Source: Raineya sp. | GTDB lineage: Bacteria; Bacteroidota; Bacteroidia; Cytophagales; Thermonemataceae | NCBI GenBank assembly: GCA_025454915.1 | Contig: JALONN010000011.1 | Span: 62,001 to 126,000 of the forward strand | Direction of reading: 5' to 3' | Length of the DNA: 64,000 nucleotides | In this document: one piece after another, positions 44,387-53,762 of the stretch | How the letters are laid out: the number at the start of each line of letters is the position of its first letter | Position numbering within the stretch: position 1 is the first letter of the stretch | The notes under the pieces: model-generated | What the model was told of the DNA's origin: nothing | The model's input: the letters and a program-made list of their open reading frames with translations, nothing else | The model's database searches: none | Translations under genes and position numbers: made by a program

Positions 44387-45301
44387 ATGAAGCTACAAGC
44401 AAATAAAATTAATACACTTGCAGGACACAAAGATTGCATTTATACATTAGAATCGGGTTTGGAAAATCAGTATTTCTTCTCTTCGGGAGGAGATGGATTG
44501 GTAGCTGTTTGGAATTTAGAAAACCCTGAAATAGGGAAACTAGTGGCACAAGTACCCCAATCGGTATATGCTCTCAAACTCATCAAAGAACGCAGTCAGT
44601 TACTTGTAGGACAAAATACGGAAGGTTTGCATCTGATTCATTTAGAGCAAACTAAAGAATTACGTTCACTTAAAACCACACATACTTCTATTTTTGATAT
44701 TCAGGTTATAGAAAATGTGATATTTGTAGCCTATGCAGATGGTTCTATTCAACAAATAGATATCAATAAATGGAGCATTCAGCATGCAGTAAAACCAACA
44801 GATAAATCGGCGAGAAGTATTGCCCTACACCCTTCAGGAGAGTTTTTGGCAACGGGTTTTAGTGACAATTACATTCGTGTTTTTGACATAAAAACACTTC
44901 AGATTATACATAGTTTTGAAGCTCATCAAAATTCTGTTTTCACATTGGCATACTCTCCTGATGGAACAAAACTGATTAGTGGTGGTCGGGATGCCCACTT
45001 AAAAGTTTGGGATACAGAAACCAATTATCAGAATATGCATAATATTCCAGCTCATTTATTTGCCATAAATCATCTTGTTTTTAATCCTAAAGGTAATTTA
45101 CTGGCTTCTTGTAGCATGGATAAATCTATTAAAATCTGGGATGCTCAGACGTTTAAACTCCTAAAAGTAATAGATAAAGCTCGATACGCAGGGCATGGTA
45201 CCTCTATCAATAAATTATTGTGGACATCCTATCAGAATATGCTTATTTCAGGAAGTGATGATAGAATGCTTGCTGTTTGGGATATACAAGATACTATTTA
45301 A
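44387..45301 (+). CDS. WD40 repeat protein
   Basis: 304 residues from ATG 44387; the TTG at 44372 is weaker. It has about seven WD40 blades, each ending in a variant of VWD or IWD (VAVWNLE, IRVFDIK, LKVWDTE, IKIWDAQ, LAVWDIQ). It should fold as one beta-propeller, acting as a scaffold; a partner cannot be read from the sequence. It ends 8 nt inside the convergent DUF2461 gene and follows the inositol monophosphatase gene. Confidence 0.9.
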   Translation: MKLQANKINTLAGHKDCIYTLESGLENQYFFSSGGDGLVAVWNLENPEIGKLVAQVPQSVYALKLIKERSQLLVGQNTEGLHLIHLEQTKELRSLKTTHTSIFDIQVIENVIFVAYADGSIQQIDINKWSIQHAVKPTDKSARSIALHPSGEFLATGFSDNYIRVFDIKTLQIIHSFEAHQNSVFTLAYSPDGTKLISGGRDAHLKVWDTETNYQNMHNIPAHLFAINHLVFNPKGNLLASCSMDKSIKIWDAQTFKLLKVIDKARYAGHGTSINKLLWTSYQNMLISGSDDRMLAVWDIQDTI

Positions 45302-45962
45302 AAGCTCTGTTGATAAAATCAATGACAGGTTTGACAGCAAAAAAGCCTTCTAAAATAGAATTGATACTTTTTTTGTTCTGTAAATCTTTGTCTGTGAGAT
45401 ACTTTAAAGTGTAAAAATCCTTTCTTTTCAGGTATTCGATAGCTGGATTATCTGCCTCATAGCCTTTGGGTGGGCGAGCCAGTATGCTGGAAGATTTGAT
45501 GCCATCTGTAAATACTTTTGTAAAACTCTCTGATTCCACAATCTCCTGAAAATCATCAAAATGATAATCTATTTCCTTTCTGATTTTTTGTAAAACAGAA
45601 GATTCTGACATATACACACCACCACCCAGAAAGGATTCGTTGGGTTCAAGTTGAAAGTAATATCCAGCCAACGGGCTTTTTTTACCTCCCTGATTAATAA
45701 TTGCAAAAAAGTTACTTTTGTAAGGCGTTTTGTCTTTAGAGAACCGAATATCTCTGTTTATTCTTGAAACACAACTTTTAGCATCCAAATGGGCATGATA
45801 AATATGTTCATCAAATTCTGAGATGCCATCTATGAGTGTTTCTGTAAACTCTAAGAAGTTTTGTTTGGCTTTCTCATACATCTCTCTATTCTTATCAAAC
45901 CATTCTTTATTGTTATTTTTTTTCAGATTCTTTAAAAAATCAAATGTAGTGGCTTGTATCAT
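45294..45962 (-). CDS. DUF2461 (TIGR02453) family protein
   Basis: 222 residues. Matches the TIGR02453 family: FLKNLKKNNNKEWFDKNRE near the N-terminus, RINRDIRFSKDKTPYKSNFF, and GYYFQLEPNESFLGGGVYMSE. The function of this widely conserved cytoplasmic family is unknown. The 3' end overlaps the WD40 gene by 8 nt on the opposite strand. Confidence 0.9.
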   Translation of the reverse strand: MIQATTFDFLKNLKKNNNKEWFDKNREMYEKAKQNFLEFTETLIDGISEFDEHIYHAHLDAKSCVSRINRDIRFSKDKTPYKSNFFAIINQGGKKSPLAGYYFQLEPNESFLGGGVYMSESSVLQKIRKEIDYHFDDFQEIVESESFTKVFTDGIKSSSILARPPKGYEADNPAIEYLKRKDFYTLKYLTDKDLQNKKSINSILEGFFAVKPVIDFINRAFK

Positions 45963-46014
45963 TTTCTAAGAATTTTAAAATGTATGAGATTGAGATTAAA
46001 AATATCTAAAAGTT

Positions 46015-47115
46015 TTAACCTTCATATTTATGTAGAAATTCTTTAAGTTTGCCAATTTCTTGGTCTGTAATGCTAGGGAAATTCGCAATTCTGAATGTAT
46101 TTTCCTTCCATCTGTCATAGCCACTTCCCAATAAAAAACCTGCTTTTTTAGCCCTTTCTTTAAGTGTCAGAATCACTTCTTTGGGAGCTTTTAAGGCAAT
46201 CACTGTATCAGAACGAACGGCTTCTAAATCTACTAAAGGTTTAAATAAATGGTGTTTTTCGAAGTATTGATACCAGATTTTAGCTCTTTTCTTTGTTATT
46301 TCATCTGTTTCTTTGATAGAAGGCATAATTTCTAAAGTTCGCATAAGCAAATAGATGCCTAAAACATTGGGTGTATGGGTTGTCTGATATTTTTCAATAT
46401 TTTCACACATTTTAAGCAGACTATTATAGTGTTTTTTCTCTCCAATTTCGGAAGCACGAGCTACAGCTCTGGGAGAGAGCACCATAATAGACAGCCCAGC
46501 AGGCATTCCAAAACATTTCTGTACAGAAGCATACCAAATATCAGCACTTTTCCATGAAAAATTTACCCCTGCCATCGAAGAGGTAGCATCAACAGCAATG
46601 AGTTGTTTGGGGAACATTTCATGTACTTCTTCAATGGTACTCATGGGAATTTGTGTACCATTGGAAGTTTCATTATGAGTAAAACATATCAGGGCTTTTT
46701 CTTCTAACTCTGCTTTTCCTGTTCTGCGTTCTGCAAATGTAAAAAACGTCTGAACTTTTGTAATATTCATGTTTTCATTAATCTCAAAACTGTGTTTTTC
46801 TACAGTTCTGTGAATAGCATGTGTATAATCGTACCATTTTTCGCCAAATGCTCCACTGGTAATATGGTAACTTTTTTTGGTAACCAGTGATTGAGCTAAA
46901 ATTTCCCAGCATTCAGTCGCCGAAGACGCAAATAAAACAGTGTATTGAGGAGGGATGTTTAGTTTTTGCTTTGTCAAGAAAATGGTTTTCTTGACCATAT
47001 CCATAAAGTCCTGACTGCGATGAGGCATACTCAGAACATTCTGGCTATAAGCATCTTGTAAAAATCCTTGTATTTGTGGATAAACTTTTGAAGGACCGAC
47101 ATTAAAACAAATCAT
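46015..47115 (-). CDS. Class V PLP aminotransferase (phosphoserine/serine-pyruvate type)
   Basis: 366 residues. Class V fold with N-terminal NVGPSKVYPQI and SMPHRSQDF. The PLP-binding Lys is in IWYASVQKCFGMPAG (about residue 196). The start resembles SerC (FNVGPS) but the sequence lacks its usual phosphate-binding signature, so alanine-glyoxylate or phosphoserine activity cannot be settled. Monocistronic. Confidence 0.85.
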   Translation of the reverse strand: MICFNVGPSKVYPQIQGFLQDAYSQNVLSMPHRSQDFMDMVKKTIFLTKQKLNIPPQYTVLFASSATECWEILAQSLVTKKSYHITSGAFGEKWYDYTHAIHRTVEKHSFEINENMNITKVQTFFTFAERRTGKAELEEKALICFTHNETSNGTQIPMSTIEEVHEMFPKQLIAVDATSSMAGVNFSWKSADIWYASVQKCFGMPAGLSIMVLSPRAVARASEIGEKKHYNSLLKMCENIEKYQTTHTPNVLGIYLLMRTLEIMPSIKETDEITKKRAKIWYQYFEKHHLFKPLVDLEAVRSDTVIALKAPKEVILTLKERAKKAGFLLGSGYDRWKENTFRIANFPSITDQEIGKLKEFLHKYEG

Positions 47116-47244
47116 AGTTTTGGATGGTGTGTAAATGTTATAAATCTGGTTTGGAATGATAAGAAATTTAGAGAAAGGAAAAAGGAAATTAGAATGGTAT
47201 ATATCTTCTTATTTCCTTTTCCTAATAAATAATGTAATAAATTT

Positions 47245-49071
47245 CTATTTCTTATCCAACATCATTTTTTCAATTTCCTTTGCTCTTTGTTCAGAGATTT
47301 TATAACGCTGACGACGGCGTTCTAAAACTTTGCGTACATCTTCAGAAATATTGCCATCTTGGTAGGCATGTTGTAACATTTCATAATAATAACGCTCATC
47401 AGCTGTAAGCCCGTCTTGGTCTCTTGTATCTTCAGAAGAAATGGTTTCCTTCAGAGGCTCTTTCTTTTCAAGAATAATGGTTTCGGGCTTCTTTTTTTCT
47501 TCTTCTGTAATATCTGGGTCAAGTATATCGTCTCTTTCACGCTTGGGTTCAACAGTAATAATTTTATCTAGAGTTTTTTCTACATCAGGGTTTTTAGCCT
47601 GCTCTTCTAGAAGCTCTTTGGCAATACGTCTTTCTTCCTGAATCAGCTTTTTCCATTTATCATAGGCAGTCTCTTCTTCATCTGATGGATAAAACTGTTG
47701 AGGTTTTTTCTTTACAACAGGGTCTTGAGCTTTAGTTTCCTGAGGCTCTACCACTTTCTCTTTTACTTCTGTTTTTGGAGTTGTAGGTTTTATTTTTTCA
47801 ACGACTTCCTGAATCATAGATGAAACATCCACACTTGCCATTTTCCTGTTTTCAACAGAGGGTTCAGGTAAATCTAATGATATAATCTCAAGTTCAGTTG
47901 CCACAATTTCGCTTTTTAATTGATCTAATGGAGCAAACTCAACTTTAATGTTACATTCTATATATTTCCAGTCTTTGTGTAAACTGAAATCATGGTGTTC
48001 TTGCTTGCCCGTTTTACGAACTCTTCTTTTCTGACGAACATTACTGCTTTCTGTTTTCCCTGATTTGTAATTATTATCTAAAAGCTCTCTTAATTCTTCC
48101 TGAACTTCTTCTAAATCAGACTCATGTATTCTTAAAATATTGGCAGAATTAAGGGTAATATTAATTTCTGTGATTGAACCTTGACTTCTTTGAACAACCA
48201 AAGCCTGCCACTCTTGTTGAGAGGCATACCATGCCAAATGAGTAGGTACATGAGCTTTTTGCCTAGGATTGAAAGTATGTGTAATAATAGTTGAAGAGGC
48301 TTTTCTTGAAACCTGATTGCTTACATCATCTGGTAGTTTTTCGGCAGCAGGGTCGTTTTTACCTTCGTTTTGTCTTTCATTGATGTACTCTAAAGTAATC
48401 TTAGAAGCACCTAAATGCTGAACAAGCTGAACAAATTCGTTCACATAATCATTGAATGCCAACTGATTAGCTTGCTCAAAATCGTAATAAATGCGTTTTT
48501 TGTAAGGATGAGCAATCCAAAAAGAACCTTTTTTAGCTGTATTACCAACCAATTTGATATTACCAGTATCAGAACTCAATAATGGGAGAATAGATAGGGG
48601 TTCTGTACTAGGCAATTCATCTTCGATGTAAGCAAATCTTTTAAGAGTAATGGGGCTGTTAATCAAATCCTGATAAGCAGATTGACGCATCTGTTTGAAT
48701 TCATAACGAAGTTCAGGCTCTTTGGTAAGCTGATAAGCTTCATTATAAAGCCATAAAGCTTTTGATGGATTCTTCACCTGTCTTTTAGCTTGTTCTATTA
48801 AAATATTGAGATACAGTTCATTTACTTCTTTGCTCCAAGAGTAAGAGTCTTCTAGTGTACCATAATTTTCTTCAAAAATATCTTGGGCTATATTTAAAAC
48901 TCTTAAACCTTCTTCTTCTTTTCCTAGAGCAAGTAAGGCTTGGGCTTTACGAAAATAAATAAAAGGATTAATGTCACTATTGAGACTTTTAAGTTCATCA
49001 CAAATTTTAATAATAGTCTCTAATTCCTTGACACGTAAAGCATGAGATTCTTGATTCTGATTGTATTCCAT
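47245..49071 (-). CDS. Large charged cytoplasmic protein, function unknown
   Basis: 608 residues from ATG 49071 (an ORF start at 49116 adds 15 residues without support). The N-terminal 150 residues are helical with TPR-like character (AQALLALGKEEEGLRVLNIAQ). A middle alpha/beta region follows, and the last 200 residues are very Glu/Lys/Pro-rich and probably disordered or coiled (EETAYDKWKKLIQEERR and similar). No signal peptide. Not a family I recognise. Confidence 0.7.
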   Translation of the reverse strand: MEYNQNQESHALRVKELETIIKICDELKSLNSDINPFIYFRKAQALLALGKEEEGLRVLNIAQDIFEENYGTLEDSYSWSKEVNELYLNILIEQAKRQVKNPSKALWLYNEAYQLTKEPELRYEFKQMRQSAYQDLINSPITLKRFAYIEDELPSTEPLSILPLLSSDTGNIKLVGNTAKKGSFWIAHPYKKRIYYDFEQANQLAFNDYVNEFVQLVQHLGASKITLEYINERQNEGKNDPAAEKLPDDVSNQVSRKASSTIITHTFNPRQKAHVPTHLAWYASQQEWQALVVQRSQGSITEINITLNSANILRIHESDLEEVQEELRELLDNNYKSGKTESSNVRQKRRVRKTGKQEHHDFSLHKDWKYIECNIKVEFAPLDQLKSEIVATELEIISLDLPEPSVENRKMASVDVSSMIQEVVEKIKPTTPKTEVKEKVVEPQETKAQDPVVKKKPQQFYPSDEEETAYDKWKKLIQEERRIAKELLEEQAKNPDVEKTLDKIITVEPKRERDDILDPDITEEEKKKPETIILEKKEPLKETISSEDTRDQDGLTADERYYYEMLQHAYQDGNISEDVRKVLERRRQRYKISEQRAKEIEKMMLDKK

Positions 49072-49200
49072 ATCACAAAAGTATATTTCCGAAACAAGTT
49101 GTAAAAAAAGATGCAAATAAACAAATGAAAAACAATGAAGGTTTTAAAATATGGTTTTCAACGGACATCTTGTATGAGGCATATACTACAAAAAGCATCA

Positions 49201-49254
49201 AAAAAGATGAAGCCTAAGAAGAATATTTTCTCCTTAGACCTCATCTTTTATTCA
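49201..49254 (-). terminator. Intrinsic terminator downstream of the outer-membrane receptor gene
   Basis: On the minus strand a long hairpin (AAAGATGAGGTCTAAGG with its partner, two G-U pairs) ends in T6. It lies about 40 nt beyond the stop at 49287. Nothing else of note is visible between 49072 and 49286. Confidence 0.75.
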
Positions 49255-49286
49255 TATACTAAATACTATTTATGAGATTGTTATAA

Positions 49287-51677
49287 TTAGTTTGCTCTAT
49301 TATTTTCAGACTGTCCAGTAGATTTAATTTTAAAATTAGACTGTTTGAGTTTTCCAAAATTCCAAGTGGCAATAAATCTGAAATAACCATTATTGAACGT
49401 TCTGTTATAAAAAATATTAGTTCTTCCGACACTGTAAAACCCTGAAGCATTGGTTTTTGTAAAAATATCATTAGCTAAAAATCTGATTTTTAATTTTTTC
49501 TGTAAAAAATCCTTTTCAACTCCCAATGTTATCAAATACCTGTTATATTCATCATATAATCCATGCTTTTTGCGACCTAAATACCAAGCCAATAATTGTA
49601 CTTTAAATAGATTTTTAATATTAAATGTATTGTTTGAATAGAGATATATTTGAGGTTGGGGTTTTACAAAAGTAAAATCATATTTGGTGGTTATCAAGTT
49701 GTTATAACTAAGATTGATTGTATTGACAGAAGTCCACCATTTGAGATTGGTACTTTTGGCAAGCGATGTAAAATAACTATAACCCTTGTCTAAGTTTAGA
49801 GCCTTTAAAACATAACTATTAGGACCAGTTCCTCTTAAAGCAGCAGCATTAAGTGGGTCAATTGTATAATTATAACCTACTCGAAAGTCAAAATCCTGAT
49901 AATTAGCACCTATCTCAAAAGAGTGAACTTTTTCTGGTATTAGATTGGGGTTTCCTTCGATGGTAGTAAATGGATCTTGATACACAATAAAAGGGTTAAG
50001 TGCCTGATAACGTGGTCTAGTTATTCTTGATATGTAAGAAGCTCTTAATTTAAGTTCCTTGGAAAGGCTGGTGCTGAGTTGTAAGTTAGGGAAGAGATTT
50101 AAATAATTGTCACTAAGTACTTGTCCTGTTCCTATACTTGTTTTAAGTTGATAATCAGTCAATTCTCCTCTTATACCTATCACAAAATTTACTTTATTGA
50201 TAGACCCACTATAATTGAAATATGTAGCGGGGATTTTTTCATCATATCTAAATTGGTTAGACAGATTATTGTCTAAAATAAACTCACTACTATTATCAGC
50301 AATGAGGAAGTTGGTAGCTGATTCTGTACTAACATAACTAAATTTAGCACCTATTTCTAATTTCTTACGATTACGAAAAATTTTTATAAAATCAAACTGA
50401 GTACTTGAAATGGTAATATTATGGTTCACATCATTTTGTAAATACCTAATACCATCAATACCATTAACATTTCCATTTTCAGTTATAAAATCATCAATAT
50501 CAGAGTTGAATTGTGAATATTGAGTCCCGATAAAAAAATTAGAGCCTAATGAGTCTATTGTTTTGTTGTAATTTATTGTTAATGAGCTGTTAAGTCTCAC
50601 TTCATCTTTGTCAATATTACTCAGATAGGAACTATTATCAGTATTTGTGATAATGGTATTTTTACTTCTTACATAGCCACCTAAATTTTCTAAATACCCA
50701 TTATATGCTATGGATATATTACTCTTATTGTTAAAATTATATTGCATACCTAAACCATAATTTGAGTAGTTATTCATCCTGCGTCGCCAGTCTGTTGTCA
50801 AATCAGATTTTAGATATTCTTCAATAATAGGTCTTGTCCTGATTGTATGTAAAAACTCTCTGTTTTCTCCTAAAAGCAATGAATAATTTCCAATGATAGA
50901 AAGCTTATTTTTTACATAACTCATGTCAAAAAATGATTGAGCATTAGTACCAGCAAAATCAGAGTATGTAATATGTTGATTTACAGTTCCAATAATACCT
51001 TCTTCATTGATCTTTTTTGTAATGATATTAATGACAGCTTTTCCTTCTGCGTCATATTTTGAGGAAGGATTAGAAATAATTTCAATCTTTAATATTTGAG
51101 AAACAGGGATAGAAGATAATCTTTCATTGGTAATCAGTTGACCATTAAGGAAAAGGATTGCTTCCCCTTTTCCAAAGACTGATAATTGACCATTATTATC
51201 AATGACATTTGGAGATTTGGAGAGTATTTCATTGACGGAGCTACTAGCCGATAGAATAGTATTGACTACATTTACCTCAATTGTTCCGTCAGTATTGTGT
51301 TTTATTAAAGGTAATGTGCTTAATACCGTAATACCCTCTAAATCATTTACATCTGCCTTCATAACAACTGTACCTATATCAATATTAGGCTCTCCTTTAT
51401 AAGTAACTTTTATAATTGTATCTAAAAATGATAAAGAAGAAAATTTGAGTAATACTTCTGACTTATTAATATCAGTTAAAAGAAAAGTTGTATCTGTAAA
51501 ACCAGCTCCCTTAATAAAAACAGAGTCTTGAACAGACAGTACCAGTACATTTCCTATGACAGGTTCATTTGTATTACTGATTACCTTACCTGAGATGGAA
51601 CTAATGTTTTGACTGTATGTTGACAAAGCCATTAACCAAAATACAACAATGGAATTGAGCACTAATTTTTTCATCAT
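49287..51677 (-). CDS. Outer-membrane beta-barrel receptor (TonB-receptor-like, OMP_b-brl_3)
   Basis: 796 residues. Signal peptide (about 1-22), an N-terminal carboxypeptidase-regulatory-like Ig domain (about 27-110), a plug domain (VNEILSKSPNVIDNNGQ, IEIISNPSSKYDAEG) and a large C-terminal barrel with many aromatic-ended strands. It resembles the outer membrane beta-barrel family that co-occurs with TonB receptors. Ligand unknown. An AraC-type regulator gene lies 130 nt upstream on the same strand, with a pair of 21-bp-spaced repeats between them. Confidence 0.88.
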   Translation of the reverse strand: MMKKLVLNSIVVFWLMALSTYSQNISSISGKVISNTNEPVIGNVLVLSVQDSVFIKGAGFTDTTFLLTDINKSEVLLKFSSLSFLDTIIKVTYKGEPNIDIGTVVMKADVNDLEGITVLSTLPLIKHNTDGTIEVNVVNTILSASSSVNEILSKSPNVIDNNGQLSVFGKGEAILFLNGQLITNERLSSIPVSQILKIEIISNPSSKYDAEGKAVINIITKKINEEGIIGTVNQHITYSDFAGTNAQSFFDMSYVKNKLSIIGNYSLLLGENREFLHTIRTRPIIEEYLKSDLTTDWRRRMNNYSNYGLGMQYNFNNKSNISIAYNGYLENLGGYVRSKNTIITNTDNSSYLSNIDKDEVRLNSSLTINYNKTIDSLGSNFFIGTQYSQFNSDIDDFITENGNVNGIDGIRYLQNDVNHNITISSTQFDFIKIFRNRKKLEIGAKFSYVSTESATNFLIADNSSEFILDNNLSNQFRYDEKIPATYFNYSGSINKVNFVIGIRGELTDYQLKTSIGTGQVLSDNYLNLFPNLQLSTSLSKELKLRASYISRITRPRYQALNPFIVYQDPFTTIEGNPNLIPEKVHSFEIGANYQDFDFRVGYNYTIDPLNAAALRGTGPNSYVLKALNLDKGYSYFTSLAKSTNLKWWTSVNTINLSYNNLITTKYDFTFVKPQPQIYLYSNNTFNIKNLFKVQLLAWYLGRKKHGLYDEYNRYLITLGVEKDFLQKKLKIRFLANDIFTKTNASGFYSVGRTNIFYNRTFNNGYFRFIATWNFGKLKQSNFKIKSTGQSENNRAN

Positions 51678-51728
51678 AAACTTTGCAAGTTGGAATTACG
51701 ATTAGTTTTTTTACTAAAAATGTTCTTG

Positions 51729-51736
51729 CAAAACTA
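51729..51736 (-). promoter_or_regulatory. Candidate -7 promoter box for the outer-membrane receptor gene
   Basis: On the minus strand TAGTTTTG, an exact TAnnTTTG match, 51 nt before ATG 51677. A TTGG lies 23 nt further upstream (51760-51763), slightly long spacing. Confidence 0.45.
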
Positions 51737-51756
51737 TGTGGTGGAGATTTTAAATC

Positions 51757-51790
51757 ACTCCAAGTTTATGATAGAGAACTCCAAATGTAT
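51757..51790 (-). promoter_or_regulatory. Candidate AraC-type operator: two direct repeats 21 bp apart
   Basis: ACTCCAAGTTTAT (51757-51769) and ACTCCAAATGTAT (51778-51790) match at 11 of 13 positions and are offset by 21 bp, two helical turns. The inner one touches the -33 region of the receptor promoter. This is the arrangement used by AraC-family activators. Confidence 0.55.
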
Positions 51791-51807
51791 ATTTTAGGAG
51801 TGAAAAA

Positions 51808-52836
51808 TTAGGTTTTTTGATAGTTTGATGGAGTTGTACCAGTAATCTTTTTGAATGTACTATAAAAAGAACTGCTGGAATTAAATCCACATTCCATTCC
51901 AACTGTATCTATTTTGAGATGTGTATTTTTCTTTAATAATTGTTTTGCTTCTTCTATTCGGTACTCATTGATAAACTGTGCAAAACTTTTATTCAAGTTG
52001 TCATTAATAAATTGCGAAAGTAACTGAGGGCGTACTTTTAACTCTTGAGCTAAAAGTGGTAGAGTAAGGTTCGGATTTGTATAAATTTTTTGACTTTCAA
52101 AAAGTACAGTAATTTTTTCCTGAATTTCCTTAGCTAATGTTTCATCTATTTTATTGATATATTTTTCTTTTGTAGAACCTGTGACAGAAGGTTTGCTTTT
52201 GGTGTAAATAATTACAAGAAAAGAAATATAAAAACTAAACGAAAAAGTTAATGCTCCTGAGATATAAGAGGTGTATCTTCCAGTAAAATAAGAAATCCAG
52301 ATGATTGAAACCCCTGCAATAATAGTCATGACCCAAATATCATCTTTAGTAATCAGGTGACGAGTATGAAACAATTTATAAAAAACAGACTTTGCTGCAT
52401 AAATTGATAGAAAAATAAAAAATAACCATTGATAGTTAATGACACAATAAACCTGATTTCCCCATAAAGAGGCATGTTCTTGGTATGGAAAAAGAATGCC
52501 AAAAATAATGGTTACTAATAAAAGAAAAGCTAAAGTGTATTTTGTAAAAGCAAAATTGAGATTTTGTAATTTCGCTTTTACAAAGAAATATAGCATAGGA
52601 CCTATGAAAAAACAAGCTGATAATCCTACCTGCAAATATATTTTAGACAAACTATTATTGAAATAGAAAAATACAGATTTTCCTATTCTAATACTCAAAA
52701 CTAATAGTAAACCACTTAAGAAAAAGTCGGATATAGCTTTGTTTTTTTTGAGAAATACAAAAAAGGAGCTTAGAATAATACTATTAAAAATTCCTAAAGC
52801 ACTTAAAAAAAATAATATTTGGCTACTATAATTCAT
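51808..52836 (-). CDS. AraC-family regulator with N-terminal membrane domain
   Basis: 342 residues. About seven hydrophobic helices occupy residues 1-210, as in Bacteroidota 7TM-AraC sensors. The C-terminal 110 residues carry the double HTH (LAQELKVRPQLLSQFINDNLNKSF, then MECGFNSSSSFYSTFKKITGTTPSNYQKT). Probably a membrane-bound activator of the adjacent receptor gene at 49287-51677, which it precedes on the same strand. The signal sensed is unknown. Confidence 0.9.
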   Translation of the reverse strand: MNYSSQILFFLSALGIFNSIILSSFFVFLKKNKAISDFFLSGLLLVLSIRIGKSVFFYFNNSLSKIYLQVGLSACFFIGPMLYFFVKAKLQNLNFAFTKYTLAFLLLVTIIFGILFPYQEHASLWGNQVYCVINYQWLFFIFLSIYAAKSVFYKLFHTRHLITKDDIWVMTIIAGVSIIWISYFTGRYTSYISGALTFSFSFYISFLVIIYTKSKPSVTGSTKEKYINKIDETLAKEIQEKITVLFESQKIYTNPNLTLPLLAQELKVRPQLLSQFINDNLNKSFAQFINEYRIEEAKQLLKKNTHLKIDTVGMECGFNSSSSFYSTFKKITGTTPSNYQKT

Positions 52837-52963
52837 GAAGGGTATGTGATTTCCTTTCTAATTGATAGACTTGTGAGTTTTCAGTATAATGTTGTTTTAC
52901 ATGATTATATGATGAAGCTAAATAAATAATCTTCTACGAACTACTCAGGTTCAAAGTTTAAAG

Positions 52964-53599
52964 CTAAATACCCTGCCAGTTGCTAGGCTCTTTTCTCCAT
53001 TCTTCCAAAGATTTTTGTATGTCTGTATTGATAATATTTTGTTTGAGAGCTTCTGAAAGTACATAATTATAATTGGACAGAGTATAAAAAGGAACATTTT
53101 TCTCTTCAAATGCTTTGCTGGCAACCTCAAATCCATAAGTCATAATGGCTACAAGCCCCAAAACATTGCAGTTTTCTTCTCTTAAAGCATCCACAACTTT
53201 TAAAGAACTGCCACCAGTAGAAATAAGATCTTCAATAACTACAATTTTCTGGTTGGGTTTTACTTTTCCTTCAATCAGATTTGTCATACCATGTTTTTTT
53301 GCCTCAGAACGTACATAAACAAAAGGTAAACCCATTGCATCTGCAATCAAAGCACCCTGAGGAATACCCGCTGTAGCAACACCTGCAATCGCTTCTACAT
53401 CAGCAAACTTCGATTTTATCAAATCTACGAATGCATCTTTGATATAGGTACGAATTTCAGGATATGAGAGTGTAAGACGGTTATCACAATAAATAGGTGA
53501 AAGCCATCCCGAACTCCACTTGAATGGGGCATTGGGGCTTAACTTTACAGCCTGAATTTCTAATAATAAAGAGGCAACTTTATGAGCTACATTTTCCAT
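52964..53599 (-). CDS. pyrE: Orotate phosphoribosyltransferase
   Basis: 211 residues from ATG 53599 (MENVAHKVASLL); the frame start at 53626 is not supported. Type I PRTase with KWSSGWLSPIYCDNR, the GVATAGIPQGALIA loop and the PRPP motif VVIEDLISTGGSS (about residues 120-132). It converts orotate and PRPP to OMP in de novo pyrimidine synthesis. Divergent from the threonine dehydrogenase gene. Confidence 0.95.
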   Translation of the reverse strand: MENVAHKVASLLLEIQAVKLSPNAPFKWSSGWLSPIYCDNRLTLSYPEIRTYIKDAFVDLIKSKFADVEAIAGVATAGIPQGALIADAMGLPFVYVRSEAKKHGMTNLIEGKVKPNQKIVVIEDLISTGGSSLKVVDALREENCNVLGLVAIMTYGFEVASKAFEEKNVPFYTLSNYNYVLSEALKQNIINTDIQKSLEEWRKEPSNWQGI

Positions 53600-53762
53600 A
53601 AACTTATGAATAATAAATACAATCAATTATTTTGATGCAAAGCTATCAAAATTAAACTAACCCTTTATCTAAAAAAGCTACTTTTTTATTCATTCAGAAA
53701 GCTCAAAAAAATTCTATTTTTTCTCGAAAAAGTATTAATTTTACACCGAAACAACACAAAGC

